Source: Faecalispora jeddahensis (lineage in GTDB: Bacteria; Bacillota; Clostridia; Oscillospirales; Acutalibacteraceae). From it: 44,409 nt of DNA. The first letter of the stretch is position 1, and every line of letters starts with the position of its first letter. The notes below the pieces were generated by a model. That model was given only the letters and a program-made list of their open reading frames with translations. It searched no databases and had not been told where the DNA came from. Both the position numbers and the translations under genes were made by a program. The DNA is taken from assembly GCF_000577335.1 (NCBI RefSeq), contig NZ_CBYL010000031.1, positions 1 through 44,409 on the forward strand, given 5' to 3'. Shown here piece by piece: positions 31,831 to 40,147 of the stretch.

Positions 31831-33651
31831 ATGGACATTAGAAACGATTTAAGAAACATCGCGATCATCGCGCACGTCGACCACGGCAAGACCACTCTGG
31901 TCGACCAGCTTCTGCGTCAGAGCGGCATTTTCCGCGTCAATGAGGCCGTCGCCGAGCGAGTGATGGACTCGAACGACCTGGAGCGTGAGCGCGGCATTAC
32001 GATTCTTTCTAAGAATACTGCGGTCATGTATGACGGAACAAAGATCAATATTGTAGACACCCCCGGCCATGCCGATTTCGGCGGCGAGGTGGAGCGCATT
32101 CTGATGATGGTGGACGGCGTTCTGCTTTTGGTGGATGCCTTTGAGGGCTGTATGCCCCAAACCCGTTTTGTTCTGAAAAAGGCGCTCGGCCTTGGCAAAA
32201 AGCCGGTGGTCGTCGTCAACAAAATTGACCGCCCCGGCGCGCGCCCGCTGGAGGTTGTGGACGAGGTGCTCGACCTGTTCATTGAGCTCGGCGCAGACGA
32301 AAGCCAGCTGGAATTCCCGGTGGTATACGCCTCCGGCCGCGACGGCTACGCCACTCTGGACCCGGACAAGCCGGGGGAGAACATGATACCCCTGTTTGAA
32401 TCCATTTTAAAGTTTGTACCGGCCCCGCAGGGCGATCTGGAAGGACCGGCGCAGGTGCTGTTCTCGAACATCGACTACGATGATTACGTCGGGCGCATCG
32501 GCATCGGCCGCGTGGAGCGCGGCAGAATCCGCGACGGCCAGAGCGTGGTGCTGTGCGGCCATGAGGACGGCAACCGCAACGCCCGCATCGTCAAGCTCTA
32601 CCAGTTCGAGGGCCTCAGGAGAGTGGAGGTAACCGAAGCGGCGCTGGGCGATATTGTGGCCGTTTCCGGCATTACCGACCTGAATATCGGCGAAACGGCC
32701 TGTGCGCCGGATTGCGTGGAGCCGCTGCCGTTCGTCAAGATCGACGAGCCGACGGTTTCGATGATGTTCATGGTCAACAACAGCCCCTTTGCGGGCAAGG
32801 AGGGCAAATTTGTCACCTCCCGCAACCTGCGCGACCGCCTTTTTAAAGAGGTGGAAACGAATGTGGCGCTGCGCGTGGAGGAAACCGATTCCGCGGATAC
32901 GTTCAAGGTGTCCGGGCGCGGCGAGCTGCATTTGTCCATTCTGATCGAAACCATGCGCCGCCAGAACTACGAGTTTCAGGTTTCCCGCCCGAGCGTGATC
33001 TACAAGACGATCGGCGGCAAGCGCTGTGAGCCCATCGAGCTTTTGATGATCGAGGTGCCGGATCAGTACGTGGGCGCCGTCATGGAAAAGCTCGGCTCCC
33101 GCAAGGCGGAGATCGTCAACATGGGCACCCGTGAGAGCGGCGTGACCCACATGGAATTTAAAATTCCCGCCCGCGGCCTGATGGGCTATCGTTCGGAATT
33201 TTTAACGGATACAAACGGCAACGGCATCATGAACCATGTGTTTGATTCCTACGAGCCGTACCGCGGCGATATTGTACAGCGCGCCCAGGGCTCGCTGGTT
33301 GCGCACGAAACCGGCCCCTCCACCGCTTACGGACTGTTTTACGCGCAGGACCGCGGCAAGCTGTTCATCGGCCCCGGCGTGGAGGTTTACGAGGGCATGA
33401 TCGTCGGCGCGAGCCCCAAGCAGGAGGATATCACGGTCAACATCTGCAAGAAAAAGCACGCGACCAATACCCGTGCCTCCGGTTCGGACGACGCGCTCAA
33501 GCTGACGCCCCACACGGTGCTCAGTCTGGAGCAGTCTTTGGAATTTATTGCGGAAGACGAGCTGGTGGAGGTTACGCCGAAATCGATCCGTATGCGCAAG
33601 ATGATTCTGAACAAAGAGCAGCGCATGAAGCAGTCCAACAGAAAAAAATAA
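31831..33651 (+). CDS. typA: Ribosome-associated GTPase BipA/TypA
   Basis: A 606-residue translational GTPase. G1 AHVDHGKT is at residues 14-21, switch II shows [15 protein letters not shown], and G4 is NKIDRPGA. Domain II and the EF-G-like III and V domains follow, ending with the BipA-specific C-terminal domain ([56 protein letters not shown]). BipA binds the 70S ribosome and matters for ribosome assembly and stress or low-temperature growth. AGAGG lies 8 bases before the ATG. Length and domains are complete. Confidence 0.96.
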   Translation: MDIRNDLRNIAIIAHVDHGKTTLVDQLLRQSGIFRVNEAVAERVMDSNDLERERGITILSKNTAVMYDGTKINIVDTPGHADFGGEVERILMMVDGVLLLVDAFEGCMPQTRFVLKKALGLGKKPVVVVNKIDRPGARPLEVVDEVLDLFIELGADESQLEFPVVYASGRDGYATLDPDKPGENMIPLFESILKFVPAPQGDLEGPAQVLFSNIDYDDYVGRIGIGRVERGRIRDGQSVVLCGHEDGNRNARIVKLYQFEGLRRVEVTEAALGDIVAVSGITDLNIGETACAPDCVEPLPFVKIDEPTVSMMFMVNNSPFAGKEGKFVTSRNLRDRLFKEVETNVALRVEETDSADTFKVSGRGELHLSILIETMRRQNYEFQVSRPSVIYKTIGGKRCEPIELLMIEVPDQYVGAVMEKLGSRKAEIVNMGTRESGVTHMEFKIPARGLMGYRSEFLTDTNGNGIMNHVFDSYEPYRGDIVQRAQGSLVAHETGPSTAYGLFYAQDRGKLFIGPGVEVYEGMIVGASPKQEDITVNICKKKHATNTRASGSDDALKLTPHTVLSLEQSLEFIAEDELVEVTPKSIRMRKMILNKEQRMKQSNRKK

Positions 33652-33670
33652 AGAAAGCGCCAGGGAACTG

Positions 33671-34618
33671 ATGGATACATCCGCCCGCAGAGAAGCAATG
33701 AAGCTGATTATACTGGATTTGGAATGGAACGGTACTTATAGCCGCCGGCTGAAGGGCTATATCAACGAAATCATCGAATTTGGAGCCGTCAAGGTGGATG
33801 AGACCCTGACGGTTGTGGATACCTTTCATGCATTTGTCCGCCCTCAGGTGGGCAAGAAAATTAGTGGGAAGATCCGCACCCTGACCCGCCTGAGCAATGA
33901 AGATCTGGTGGACGGCATGCTGTTTATGCAGGCGGTCAGCCGGTTCAAAAAATGGGCGGGCGACTCGCTGCTGATGACGTGGGGAACCTCCGATCTATTG
34001 GCTTTGATTGAGAACTGCCGTTATTTCTGCGGTGACGGTCACATTCCTTTTTTAACAAAATATGTGGATCTGCAGCGCTACTGCGAATCCCGGCTGCCGG
34101 GCATCGGCACGATGCAGATGGGCCTTTCCACCTGCGCGCAGCTGCTGGGAATCCATGAGGAAGAGTCGGAGCATCACCGCGCCCTGAACGACAGTATCCT
34201 TTCGCTCGAATGCTTTCGGGTACTGTACCAAAAGGATGCGTTCGAGTCGATGATTCAGGATGCGGATGATCCGGATTTTTACCCTCGGCTCACCTTTAAA
34301 ACAGTCATCCTCTCCGATTGGGAGCACCCTATGGTACGCGGGGCTGATATGACCATCCTCTGCGACCGCTGCGGCCTTGAGGCAGAGCAGCTGAGCGATT
34401 GGATCGTCCGCAACAAGAGCTTCCGCGCGGATTTTTACTGCCCGCACTGTGATTACCGATTTACCGGCCGCATACAGTTTAAGCTGAAGTACGACGGTCT
34501 GATCGTCAAGAAAAAGAATCTTCCGTTTCAGGAGGAGTCGCAGGAAGAAACTGCGGAAGGCGGAGAGGACATGGCGGATTTGGCGCTGGATTTGCAGGAC
34601 ATACAGGAGGAACCCTGA
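33671..34618 (+). CDS. DEDDh 3'-5' exonuclease with C-terminal zinc ribbon
   Basis: A 315-residue protein. The RNase T/DnaQ-like exonuclease domain starts at residue 12 with IILDLEWNG (D16, E18), and motif III appears as H169 and D174 in HHRALND. It resembles the KapD group of sporulation-inhibitor exonucleases. After about residue 200 comes an extra part with a four-cysteine zinc ribbon (C231-x2-C234, C257-x2-C260) and an acidic tail. The start at 33671 has AGGGA upstream; an ATG at 33698, giving MKLIILDLEWN, is equally plausible. It follows typA by 19 bases. Confidence 0.82.
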   Translation: MDTSARREAMKLIILDLEWNGTYSRRLKGYINEIIEFGAVKVDETLTVVDTFHAFVRPQVGKKISGKIRTLTRLSNEDLVDGMLFMQAVSRFKKWAGDSLLMTWGTSDLLALIENCRYFCGDGHIPFLTKYVDLQRYCESRLPGIGTMQMGLSTCAQLLGIHEEESEHHRALNDSILSLECFRVLYQKDAFESMIQDADDPDFYPRLTFKTVILSDWEHPMVRGADMTILCDRCGLEAEQLSDWIVRNKSFRADFYCPHCDYRFTGRIQFKLKYDGLIVKKKNLPFQEESQEETAEGGEDMADLALDLQDIQEEP

Positions 34619-34622
34619 AGAG

Positions 34623-34714
34623 TATAGTCAATTCATTGGAAAACGCCATATGCAATGATTTCCCCCCACCGCAGGCGGGGGAAAATCAGCCACTTTTACG
34701 GTGGCGGTGCTATA
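34623..34714 (+). repeat. Structured intergenic repeat, family A, copy 2
   Basis: It starts TATAGTCAATTCA exactly as copy 1 at 8586 and ends CTATA. Stem one is GATTTCCCCC (34657-34666) with GGGGGAAAATC (34677-34687). Stem two is GCCAC (34689-34693) with GTGGC (34701-34705). Stem positions are kept while the bases differ from copy 1, which suggests conserved structure. The downstream ribosome site (AGGAGG) follows within a few bases. Confidence 0.62.
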
Positions 34715-34732
34715 CAACAGGAGGAGCACGGC

Positions 34733-35569
34733 ATGCTGAATCAAATGGAACTGCACGAAACAGACGGAGTGAAATACCTGACCTTTCCGGCGCTGGAGCA
34801 ATACCCGCAGCTGCTGCATTCCTTCTCCACCCGGATCGGCGGAGTCAGCGAGGGAGAGTTTGAGAGCCTGAATTTCCGCAGAGGGGATTCGCGGGAAAAC
34901 ATTCTCGAGAACTACCGGCGCATCTGTCGCGCGGTGGGGTATGACTTTGATGGTCTGGTTGCTTCCGCGCAGGATCATCATACCGTTCTGCGCTATGTGA
35001 CGGAGCAGGAGAAGGGCATCGGCATCACAAGGCCGCGCGACATGGAAAGTGTGGACGGCCTGTACACCGATGTTCCCGGCATCACGCTCGTCACAAGCTA
35101 TGCCGACTGCGTGCCGCTGTATTTTTTCGATCCCACGAAAAATGTGATCGCTCTGGCCCATGCCGGCTGGCGCGGCACCGTACAGCGCATTGGTGAAAAA
35201 ATGACCGAAACCCTGTGCCGGCAGTTCGGCTGCAGCACGCAGGATATTCTGGCGGCGGTCGGGCCGTCCATCGGCCCCTGCTGCTATGAGGTGGATGAAA
35301 CGGTACGGGAGCAGGTGATGCAGCACACAGACCTGCTGCCGGAAGAACTGTTTGCCGAGCAGGGGAACGGGAAATATCTGCTGGATTTGTGGGAGTGCAA
35401 CCGGCGGATTCTGGTGCTGGCCGGCATTCCGGACGAAAATATCTCAGTGGGCGAGGTCTGCACGAAATGCCACCCGGAGCTGTTTTTCTCTCATCGTCTG
35501 ATGGGCGAAAGACGCGGCGGTATGGTGGCGATGATGTGCCTGAAGGAGGCGCAGTCCCTTGACTCTTGA
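34733..35569 (+). CDS. Laccase-domain protein, PgeF/YfiH (purine nucleoside phosphorylase-like) family
   Basis: A 278-residue protein. The metal site of this family is seen as H83 in SAQDHHTV, C126 in TSYADCVPLYF and H143 in ALAHAGWRGTV, with VGPSIGPCCYEV downstream. Members act on purine nucleosides or remove wrong amino acids from peptidoglycan precursors; older names are polyphenol oxidase or DUF152. The start is ATG 34733, 9 bases behind AGGAGG. An upstream in-frame ATG lies inside the family A repeat and is rejected. The 3' end overlaps the next gene by 11 bases. Confidence 0.92.
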   Translation: MLNQMELHETDGVKYLTFPALEQYPQLLHSFSTRIGGVSEGEFESLNFRRGDSRENILENYRRICRAVGYDFDGLVASAQDHHTVLRYVTEQEKGIGITRPRDMESVDGLYTDVPGITLVTSYADCVPLYFFDPTKNVIALAHAGWRGTVQRIGEKMTETLCRQFGCSTQDILAAVGPSIGPCCYEVDETVREQVMQHTDLLPEELFAEQGNGKYLLDLWECNRRILVLAGIPDENISVGEVCTKCHPELFFSHRLMGERRGGMVAMMCLKEAQSLDS

Positions 35570-36467
35570 GCATTGTATGCTGTGTCCCCGCGGCTGCGGG
35601 GTTCGCAGGGAGCCGTCAAAGGGCAGCGGCTTTTGTCATATGGGGAGCCATCCCGTGGTGGCGCGCGCGGCGCTTCACTTTTGGGAGGAACCCTGCATCA
35701 GCGGAACGCGCGGCTCAGGTACGGTGTTTTTTACCGGCTGTACCCTGGGCTGTGTTTTTTGCCAGAACTACGACATCAGCACCCGGCGGCAGGTGGGAAA
35801 AGAACTGACCGTCGCCCAGCTTGCCGAGGTGTTCCAAAGCCTGGTAGAGCAAGGGGCGCACAATATCAACCTGGTCAGCCCCACGCAGTTTGCTCTGCCG
35901 ATTGCCGAGGCTTTAAGGCTGAAAAAGCTTCCAGTGCCGGTGGTATACAACAGCAGCGGCTATGAAACCGTTGAAACGCTCAGGCTGCTGGAGGGCCTGG
36001 TAGATGTGTATCTGCCCGATCTGAAATATGTAGGCTCTGAACCGGCTGCCCGATATTCCGGCGCGGCGGATTACCCCGAATACGCCAAGCAGGCGATTCT
36101 GGAAATGGTGCGTCAGACCGGCGAGGCCCGGTTCGACGAACAGGGAATGCTTGTCCGCGGCACTGTGGTGCGCCATTTGATTCTGCCGGGCCATACGCGC
36201 GAATCCATCGCCGTGCTCGACTGGCTGAGGGAGCATTTGCCCGAGGGGGTGCCGGTCAGCCTGATGGCGCAGTATATCCCCTGCGGAAAGGCGGAGCAGT
36301 ACCCCGAAATCAACCGTCCCATCACCGCGCGGGAATTCCATAAGGTAGAGGAATATCTGATGGAATCCGGGCTGGACGGTTTTGTGCAGGAGCGCTCCTC
36401 GGCGAAAAAAACGTATATCCCTTCCTTTGATCTGGAAGGGCTGGAGTTCCTTTCCGCATCAAAATAA
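35559..36467 (+). CDS. Radical SAM protein, PflA-activase-like (COG1313 type)
   Basis: A 302-residue enzyme with the radical SAM cluster C61-x3-C65-x2-C68 in TGCTLGCVFCQNYDIS. An additional N-terminal cysteine set (C6, C9, C13, C26) may hold zinc or a second cluster. GTVVRHLILPGH and MAQYIPCGKAEQYPEINRPIT near the end match putative pyruvate-formate-lyase-activating-enzyme relatives. The true substrate of this subgroup is not known. The start is TTG 35559 with AAGGAGG about 10 bases upstream, within the end of the laccase-domain gene, so the two are probably co-translated. A strong terminator follows. Confidence 0.88.
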   Translation: MTLEHCMLCPRGCGVRREPSKGSGFCHMGSHPVVARAALHFWEEPCISGTRGSGTVFFTGCTLGCVFCQNYDISTRRQVGKELTVAQLAEVFQSLVEQGAHNINLVSPTQFALPIAEALRLKKLPVPVVYNSSGYETVETLRLLEGLVDVYLPDLKYVGSEPAARYSGAADYPEYAKQAILEMVRQTGEARFDEQGMLVRGTVVRHLILPGHTRESIAVLDWLREHLPEGVPVSLMAQYIPCGKAEQYPEINRPITAREFHKVEEYLMESGLDGFVQERSSAKKTYIPSFDLEGLEFLSASK

Positions 36468-36483
36468 TAATTTCTGTTAAATT

Positions 36484-36528
36484 ACACACCAATATTATTC
36501 AGCATGCTGAATAATATTGGTGTGTTTT
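36484..36528 (+). terminator. Rho-independent terminator after the radical SAM gene
   Basis: A 20-bp perfect inverted repeat (36484-36503 with 36506-36525, two-base centre) followed by T residues. It separates the GC-richer block upstream from the AT-richer stretch. Confidence 0.9.
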
Positions 36529-36562
36529 AATGTAAAATAACGCAATTTTTTATCGCCAAATA

Positions 36563-36591
36563 TTGACAAATTTATTGTAAGGATATATTAT
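36563..36591 (+). promoter_or_regulatory. Strong promoter of the small exported-protein gene
   Basis: TTGACA (36563-36568), 17 bases, TATTAT (36586-36591). The expected transcription start near 36598 leaves a leader of only about 32 bases before the ATA codon at 36630, a normal distance for a start there. Confidence 0.8.
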
Positions 36592-36674
36592 TATGTTAAC
36601 CAAAATATTTTAAGTATAGAGTGTAACAAATAAAAAACGTAAAAAGAATTCTGTCTCTATGCTTAGCGGGAGTA

Positions 36675-37112
36675 ATGGCCTGTTGCGTTAGCGGTTCTGT
36701 TTTTGCATCTACAGCAGAAAACTATTCCGGCGTGCATCCTTACATCGGAAGCGAAAGTTCCCAAAGTTCTGGTTCTGTGATTACACCGCAAGAAGTTGTG
36801 AAACCAACAGCGGAATGGAATGTTGCATTAAAAGGGCAATATAATTTCGCCGGACGATCCAATTATCAAACACTATATACCAATTATTACTTTACCGGAA
36901 AATACAGTTATTATGTGGGCGTTACAAATAATTCGTATAATAATCTTAGAGTGCGGGTTCTTAGCTTAACGTCCTCTACGGTTTATCGAGATTTTACGGT
37001 TGCTCCTGGAGCTTATGTTACTTACCCCGTTACGGGAACGTCGCCAACAGGTAGTCAGATATATTTGGAATTTACTGGTTCAAGTCAAGATTTTGAAGGG
37101 TATATCTATTAA
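36675..37112 (+). CDS. Small exported beta-rich protein of unknown function (start codon problem)
   Basis: From the first standard start (ATG 36675) the protein has 145 residues and begins in the middle of a hydrophobic run (MACCVSGSVFASTA). The frame stays open back to a TAA at 36624, and reading from ATA 36630 gives KNVKRILSLCLAGVMACC plus VSGSVFA, a complete signal peptide with a V-F-A cleavage site. The ATA thus stands where an ATG is expected. The mature part is Ser/Tyr/Thr-rich and probably beta-structured (YNFAGRSNYQTLYTNYYF, VGVTNNSYNNLRVRVLSL); no family was recognised. It has its own strong promoter and terminator and is AT-richer than its neighbours. Confidence 0.65.
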   Translation: MACCVSGSVFASTAENYSGVHPYIGSESSQSSGSVITPQEVVKPTAEWNVALKGQYNFAGRSNYQTLYTNYYFTGKYSYYVGVTNNSYNNLRVRVLSLTSSTVYRDFTVAPGAYVTYPVTGTSPTGSQIYLEFTGSSQDFEGYIY

Positions 37113-37154
37113 TGTTGCAAAGATAGTTTGAAAATTTTTAAAAACATGGATACT

Positions 37155-37190
37155 AGGCATCCTTTAATATAAATTAAGGGGTGCCTTTTT
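37155..37190 (+). terminator. Terminator after the small exported-protein gene
   Basis: AGGCATCCTTTAAT (37155-37168) pairs with ATTAAGGGGTGCCT (37173-37186), with G-U pairs, followed by five T residues. Confidence 0.83.
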
Positions 37191-37227
37191 CTTTTTTAAT
37201 TTATATGAAGAGGAGAGAAGATAAAAT

Positions 37228-38184
37228 ATGTCAACTACGGCACTCAAACTAGTTGCGCTCGTTTTTATGGCTCTGGACCATATCGGTGTGTTTATTCCCG
37301 GCATGCCCATTGTGCTGCGCTGGGCAGGGAGGCTTGCCCTGCCTCTTTTTATTTTCTGTACCACAGAGGGTTTTTCCCATACCCACAGCAAAAAGCAGTA
37401 CATGCTCCGGCTGTACCTTGCGGGTATTTTCATGGATCTGCTCAATCGCTGGGTTTCTGGCATTGGATATACTCTTTCTGATTTTTCCCCAGTAAAATTA
37501 GGAATAGATAATAATATCTTTCGCACATTGTTTTGTATCAGTGTACTTTGCTTTCTAATCGATTCCTTCCAAAAGAAAAATTCGAATCGCAGGAAGTACC
37601 TCGCGGCTTATTGCGTATGGCAGGCCAGCGTTTATCTGTTCCTGGAGCTTTTGGGAAAGTTTCTTTCTCCCAGTCCTTTATCAGAAGAGATTGTGCGTTT
37701 TCTCCCCAACTTGCTTGGTTCGGTCTATTATTTGGAGGGAGGTTGGGTTTTTCTGCTGCTGGGGGTCTTGCTTTACCTTGTGAAAGACAATAAAAAAACT
37801 CTGGCAACGGGATATTTATCCTTTTGCGCAGTCTATTTTGCAGTGACTGTTACGCAATTTCTCCCGCGTGTATTGATCAAATTACAGTATTTTGCATATA
37901 TACTGGGGAATAATGGACAAACTGCATTATCGACTACTCTTTCTGATTTCGAACTCACTCTGTATGATTTTTGTATGCGACATTCCGGGCTTGCAACCGG
38001 GTATTCCTCTGAACTGAATCCATTTTTTACAGAATATCAATGGATGATGGTAGGAGCCCTGCCGTTTTTATTAGCCTATAATGGTAAAAAGGGAAAAGGT
38101 TATAAATACTTTTTCTATCTCTTCTATCCCATTCATATCTATATTTTGTATTTTATCGGCGGATGGATCGGTGCAATGAGTTGA
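37228..38184 (+). CDS. TraX family membrane protein
   Basis: A 318-residue protein with about eight or nine membrane helices. The family opening ALKLVALVFMALDHIG, then RWAGRLALPLFIFCTTEGFSHT and a C-terminal GALPFLLAYNGKKGKGYKYFFYLFYPIHIYILY are characteristic. TraX of the F plasmid acetylates pilin, and the many chromosomal homologues in Clostridia are probably O-acyltransferase-like enzymes with unknown substrates. No conjugation genes are present here. The ATG has AGGAGAG upstream. The middle part (about residues 90-110) is AT-rich. Confidence 0.88.
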   Translation: MSTTALKLVALVFMALDHIGVFIPGMPIVLRWAGRLALPLFIFCTTEGFSHTHSKKQYMLRLYLAGIFMDLLNRWVSGIGYTLSDFSPVKLGIDNNIFRTLFCISVLCFLIDSFQKKNSNRRKYLAAYCVWQASVYLFLELLGKFLSPSPLSEEIVRFLPNLLGSVYYLEGGWVFLLLGVLLYLVKDNKKTLATGYLSFCAVYFAVTVTQFLPRVLIKLQYFAYILGNNGQTALSTTLSDFELTLYDFCMRHSGLATGYSSELNPFFTEYQWMMVGALPFLLAYNGKKGKGYKYFFYLFYPIHIYILYFIGGWIGAMS

Positions 38185-38215
38185 CTGCACATTTAAAGAA
38201 AATTCTTTTCATTTT

Positions 38216-38259
38216 ACAACAAGACCCGCATGATTGTTAAATCATGCGGGTCTTGTTGT
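38216..38259. terminator. Long palindromic terminator between convergent genes
   Basis: A 20-bp perfect stem (38216-38235 with 38240-38259, loop GTTA) between the plus-strand TraX gene and the minus-strand SEDS gene. Both flanks are AT-rich. Confidence 0.85.
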
Positions 38260-38278
38260 ATGAATTATTAATAATTTA

Positions 38279-39427
38279 TCATAGTCTTAATCTTACCTTG
38301 TCGGTATCGTGCTTGAACATATACACGCTCTGCACCAGACCGAAGCCAAGGTAAAAGCACGCTGTAGAAGAGCCGCCCGCGCTGAAGAACGGAAGCGTAA
38401 CGCCCATAACGGGCAGCAGGCTCAGGCACATGCCTACATTGAAAATCGCCTGTGACGCGATCATGCCGAAAAAGCCGAAGCACATATAGGTCCCCATCGG
38501 ATCGCTGGCCTTTCTGGCGCAGTACAGCACGGTAATCAGCAGCGCAAGAATCAAAATCAGCACAAGCGAGGTGCCGATGAATCCAAGCTCTTCGCCCGCG
38601 ACGGAGAAAATAAAGTCGCTCTGCTGAATCGGGACGCTGTTGCGTGCCACGCGCGGGCCCTCAAACAGCCCGCGGCCAAACATCTGGCCAGAGCCGATGG
38701 AGATTCTGCCCTGAATCTGCTGCAGGCCCGCACCCAGCGGGTCAGCCTCGGGGTTCATCATATTGATCAGACGGGTTTTCTGGTAATCCGCCAGAACGTA
38801 TTTCCACGCAAGGGGAGCGCCGATCAGCATGGCGCCGAACACCAGCGCAAAGTAGCGTAGCTGTACGCCTGCCGCAAAAGACATGGCAAGGAACATGCAG
38901 AAGAAGATCACCGCCGCTCCGTCGTCGCCCTGCATATGGGTCAGCAGCATGGGGATCAGGGCATGTACACCAAGAGTGATCACATACAAAGGATTCCTCA
39001 GCAATCCGCGTTCCTCCAAAACGGAAAGATGCTTCGGGAAGGTGATCATAAAACCGATCTTCGCCAGCTCAGACGGCTGAAAGGTCGTGCCGCCCGGCAG
39101 CTTGATCCACGCCTTGGCGTCAACGCCGGAGGAGCCCGAGGCAGATTGTCCGAACAGCAGCGTATAGATAATCAGAAAAATACAAAAGCCCGCCACAAGG
39201 TACCAGTAATTCGTAATTTCCCGGTAGTTCAGACGGGTCAGGACAATGGCGGCAATATACCCCAGTATCACGGCAATCAGCTGCGTTTTAAAGTAGTTGA
39301 CGCTGAACGCGCGGGTCACGCTGGCCACCAGAAGAAGTCCGTAAACGGAAATCGCTATCATAAACAGCCACAGGGGCTTGTTTGTTCGTCGAAAATATAA
39401 TTTGAACGAGTCAAGAGCTCTGGACAT
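38279..39427 (-). CDS. SEDS family glycosyltransferase, RodA/FtsW type
   Basis: A 382-residue protein with about ten membrane helices. Conserved SEDS segments are KAWIKLPGGTTFQPSELAKIGFMI, LLTHMQGDDGAAVIFFCMFLAM, SDFIFSVAGEELGFIG and LLPVMGVTLPFFSAGGSS. These proteins polymerise peptidoglycan glycan strands with a partner class B PBP. It looks more like RodA (cell elongation) than FtsW, but no partner gene is nearby. The start is ATG 39427 behind GAGGTGAAATT; the longer frame upstream crosses the promoter and is rejected. Confidence 0.93.
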   Translation of the reverse strand: MSRALDSFKLYFRRTNKPLWLFMIAISVYGLLLVASVTRAFSVNYFKTQLIAVILGYIAAIVLTRLNYREITNYWYLVAGFCIFLIIYTLLFGQSASGSSGVDAKAWIKLPGGTTFQPSELAKIGFMITFPKHLSVLEERGLLRNPLYVITLGVHALIPMLLTHMQGDDGAAVIFFCMFLAMSFAAGVQLRYFALVFGAMLIGAPLAWKYVLADYQKTRLINMMNPEADPLGAGLQQIQGRISIGSGQMFGRGLFEGPRVARNSVPIQQSDFIFSVAGEELGFIGTSLVLILILALLITVLYCARKASDPMGTYMCFGFFGMIASQAIFNVGMCLSLLPVMGVTLPFFSAGGSSTACFYLGFGLVQSVYMFKHDTDKVRLRL

Positions 39428-39445
39428 AATTTCACCTCGAGTCCT

Positions 39446-39474
39446 ATTATAGGCGGAACCGGGCGAAAGTTCAA
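39446..39474 (-). promoter_or_regulatory. Promoter of the SEDS gene
   Basis: On the minus strand TTGAAC, 17 bases, TATAAT (plus-strand GTTCAA 39469-39474 and ATTATA 39446-39451). The leader is short, about 12-15 bases. Confidence 0.82.
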
Positions 39475-39505
39475 GCAAATACTTTTATCCGGCCCGTGAA
39501 TGTGG

Positions 39506-39511
39506 TATAAT
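39506..39511 (+). promoter_or_regulatory. Probable extended -10 promoter of tsaE-tsaB-rpiB-upp
   Basis: TGG followed by TATAAT (39506-39511), with only a weak -35 (TTTTAT at 39483-39488, 17 bases upstream). It leaves a leader of about 210 bases before tsaE, holding the possible third family A element. Confidence 0.45.
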
Positions 39512-39559
39512 TCTTTCAATTGTTCTTTGCAAAGAGCGCCGGAATCGAATCAGCGGTTT

Positions 39560-39645
39560 ACTATTGTTCATTCGTTTTCAAGAAGGCATAATATAAAAGT
39601 TGCCTTTTCTCCCTCGCTGCAGGTGGGGAAATAAAAGAATGGCTC
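39560..39645 (+). repeat. Possible degenerate family A element before tsaE
   Basis: ACTATTGTTCATTC is followed by a stem of GCCTTTTCTCCC (39602-39613) with GGGGAAATAAAAG and GGC around 39626-39643. The layout resembles family A copies (short TATxGTxxATTC-like start, C-rich/G-rich stem), but base identity is low. Confidence 0.3.
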
Positions 39646-39724
39646 GTTCTCAATCGAAATGATTGTAATGAGGACATGCTGTTTTGGGAGCCGGCCCTTT
39701 GGAATCGTTAAGGAGGATTCTATT

Positions 39725-40147
39725 TTGCAGATTGTCACAGACTCACCCGCGCAGACGGAAGAGCTGGGCCGCCGCATCGCTCAGCAGCTCAGGGGCGGGG
39801 AGGTACTGGCGCTGTTTGGCGGTATGGGAATGGGAAAAACAGCGTTTACGCGGGGCCTTGCGGCTGGCCTGGGAATTTCTTCCGGAATCAGCAGCCCCAC
39901 CTTTTCTATTGTAAATGAATATCATGGCCGTCTGACTGTCTACCACTTTGATATGTTTCGGGTAGAAAGCTGGGAGGATCTGGAATCCACGGGTTTTTTC
40001 GATTATCTGGATACGGATGCGGTTCTGGTCATTGAGTGGAGTGAAAATATTATCGGCGCTCTCCCGCCCGACGCGATCATCATCGAGCTGTCCGCCGGGA
40101 AAACGGAGCAGGAGCGCATTTTCCGAATCGAGGGATTAGAGCTATGA
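39725..40147 (+). CDS. tsaE: tRNA threonylcarbamoyladenosine biosynthesis ATPase TsaE
   Basis: A 140-residue ATPase with Walker A GGMGMGKT (residues 32-39), SSPTFSIVNEYHG and YHFDMFRVESWEDLESTGFFDYL, all typical for TsaE. It works with TsaB and TsaD in making t6A37 in tRNAs that read ANN codons. The start is TTG 39725, exactly 8 bases after AGGAGG. The upstream in-frame ATG at 39659 would put that site inside the gene. It overlaps tsaB by 4 bases. Confidence 0.94.
   Translation: MQIVTDSPAQTEELGRRIAQQLRGGEVLALFGGMGMGKTAFTRGLAAGLGISSGISSPTFSIVNEYHGRLTVYHFDMFRVESWEDLESTGFFDYLDTDAVLVIEWSENIIGALPPDAIIIELSAGKTEQERIFRIEGLEL

Noticed and set aside
37228-38184. TraX homologue as a sign of a conjugative element
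   Set aside because: No relaxase, coupling protein, type IV secretion or integrase gene is present; chromosomal TraX homologues are common in Clostridia.
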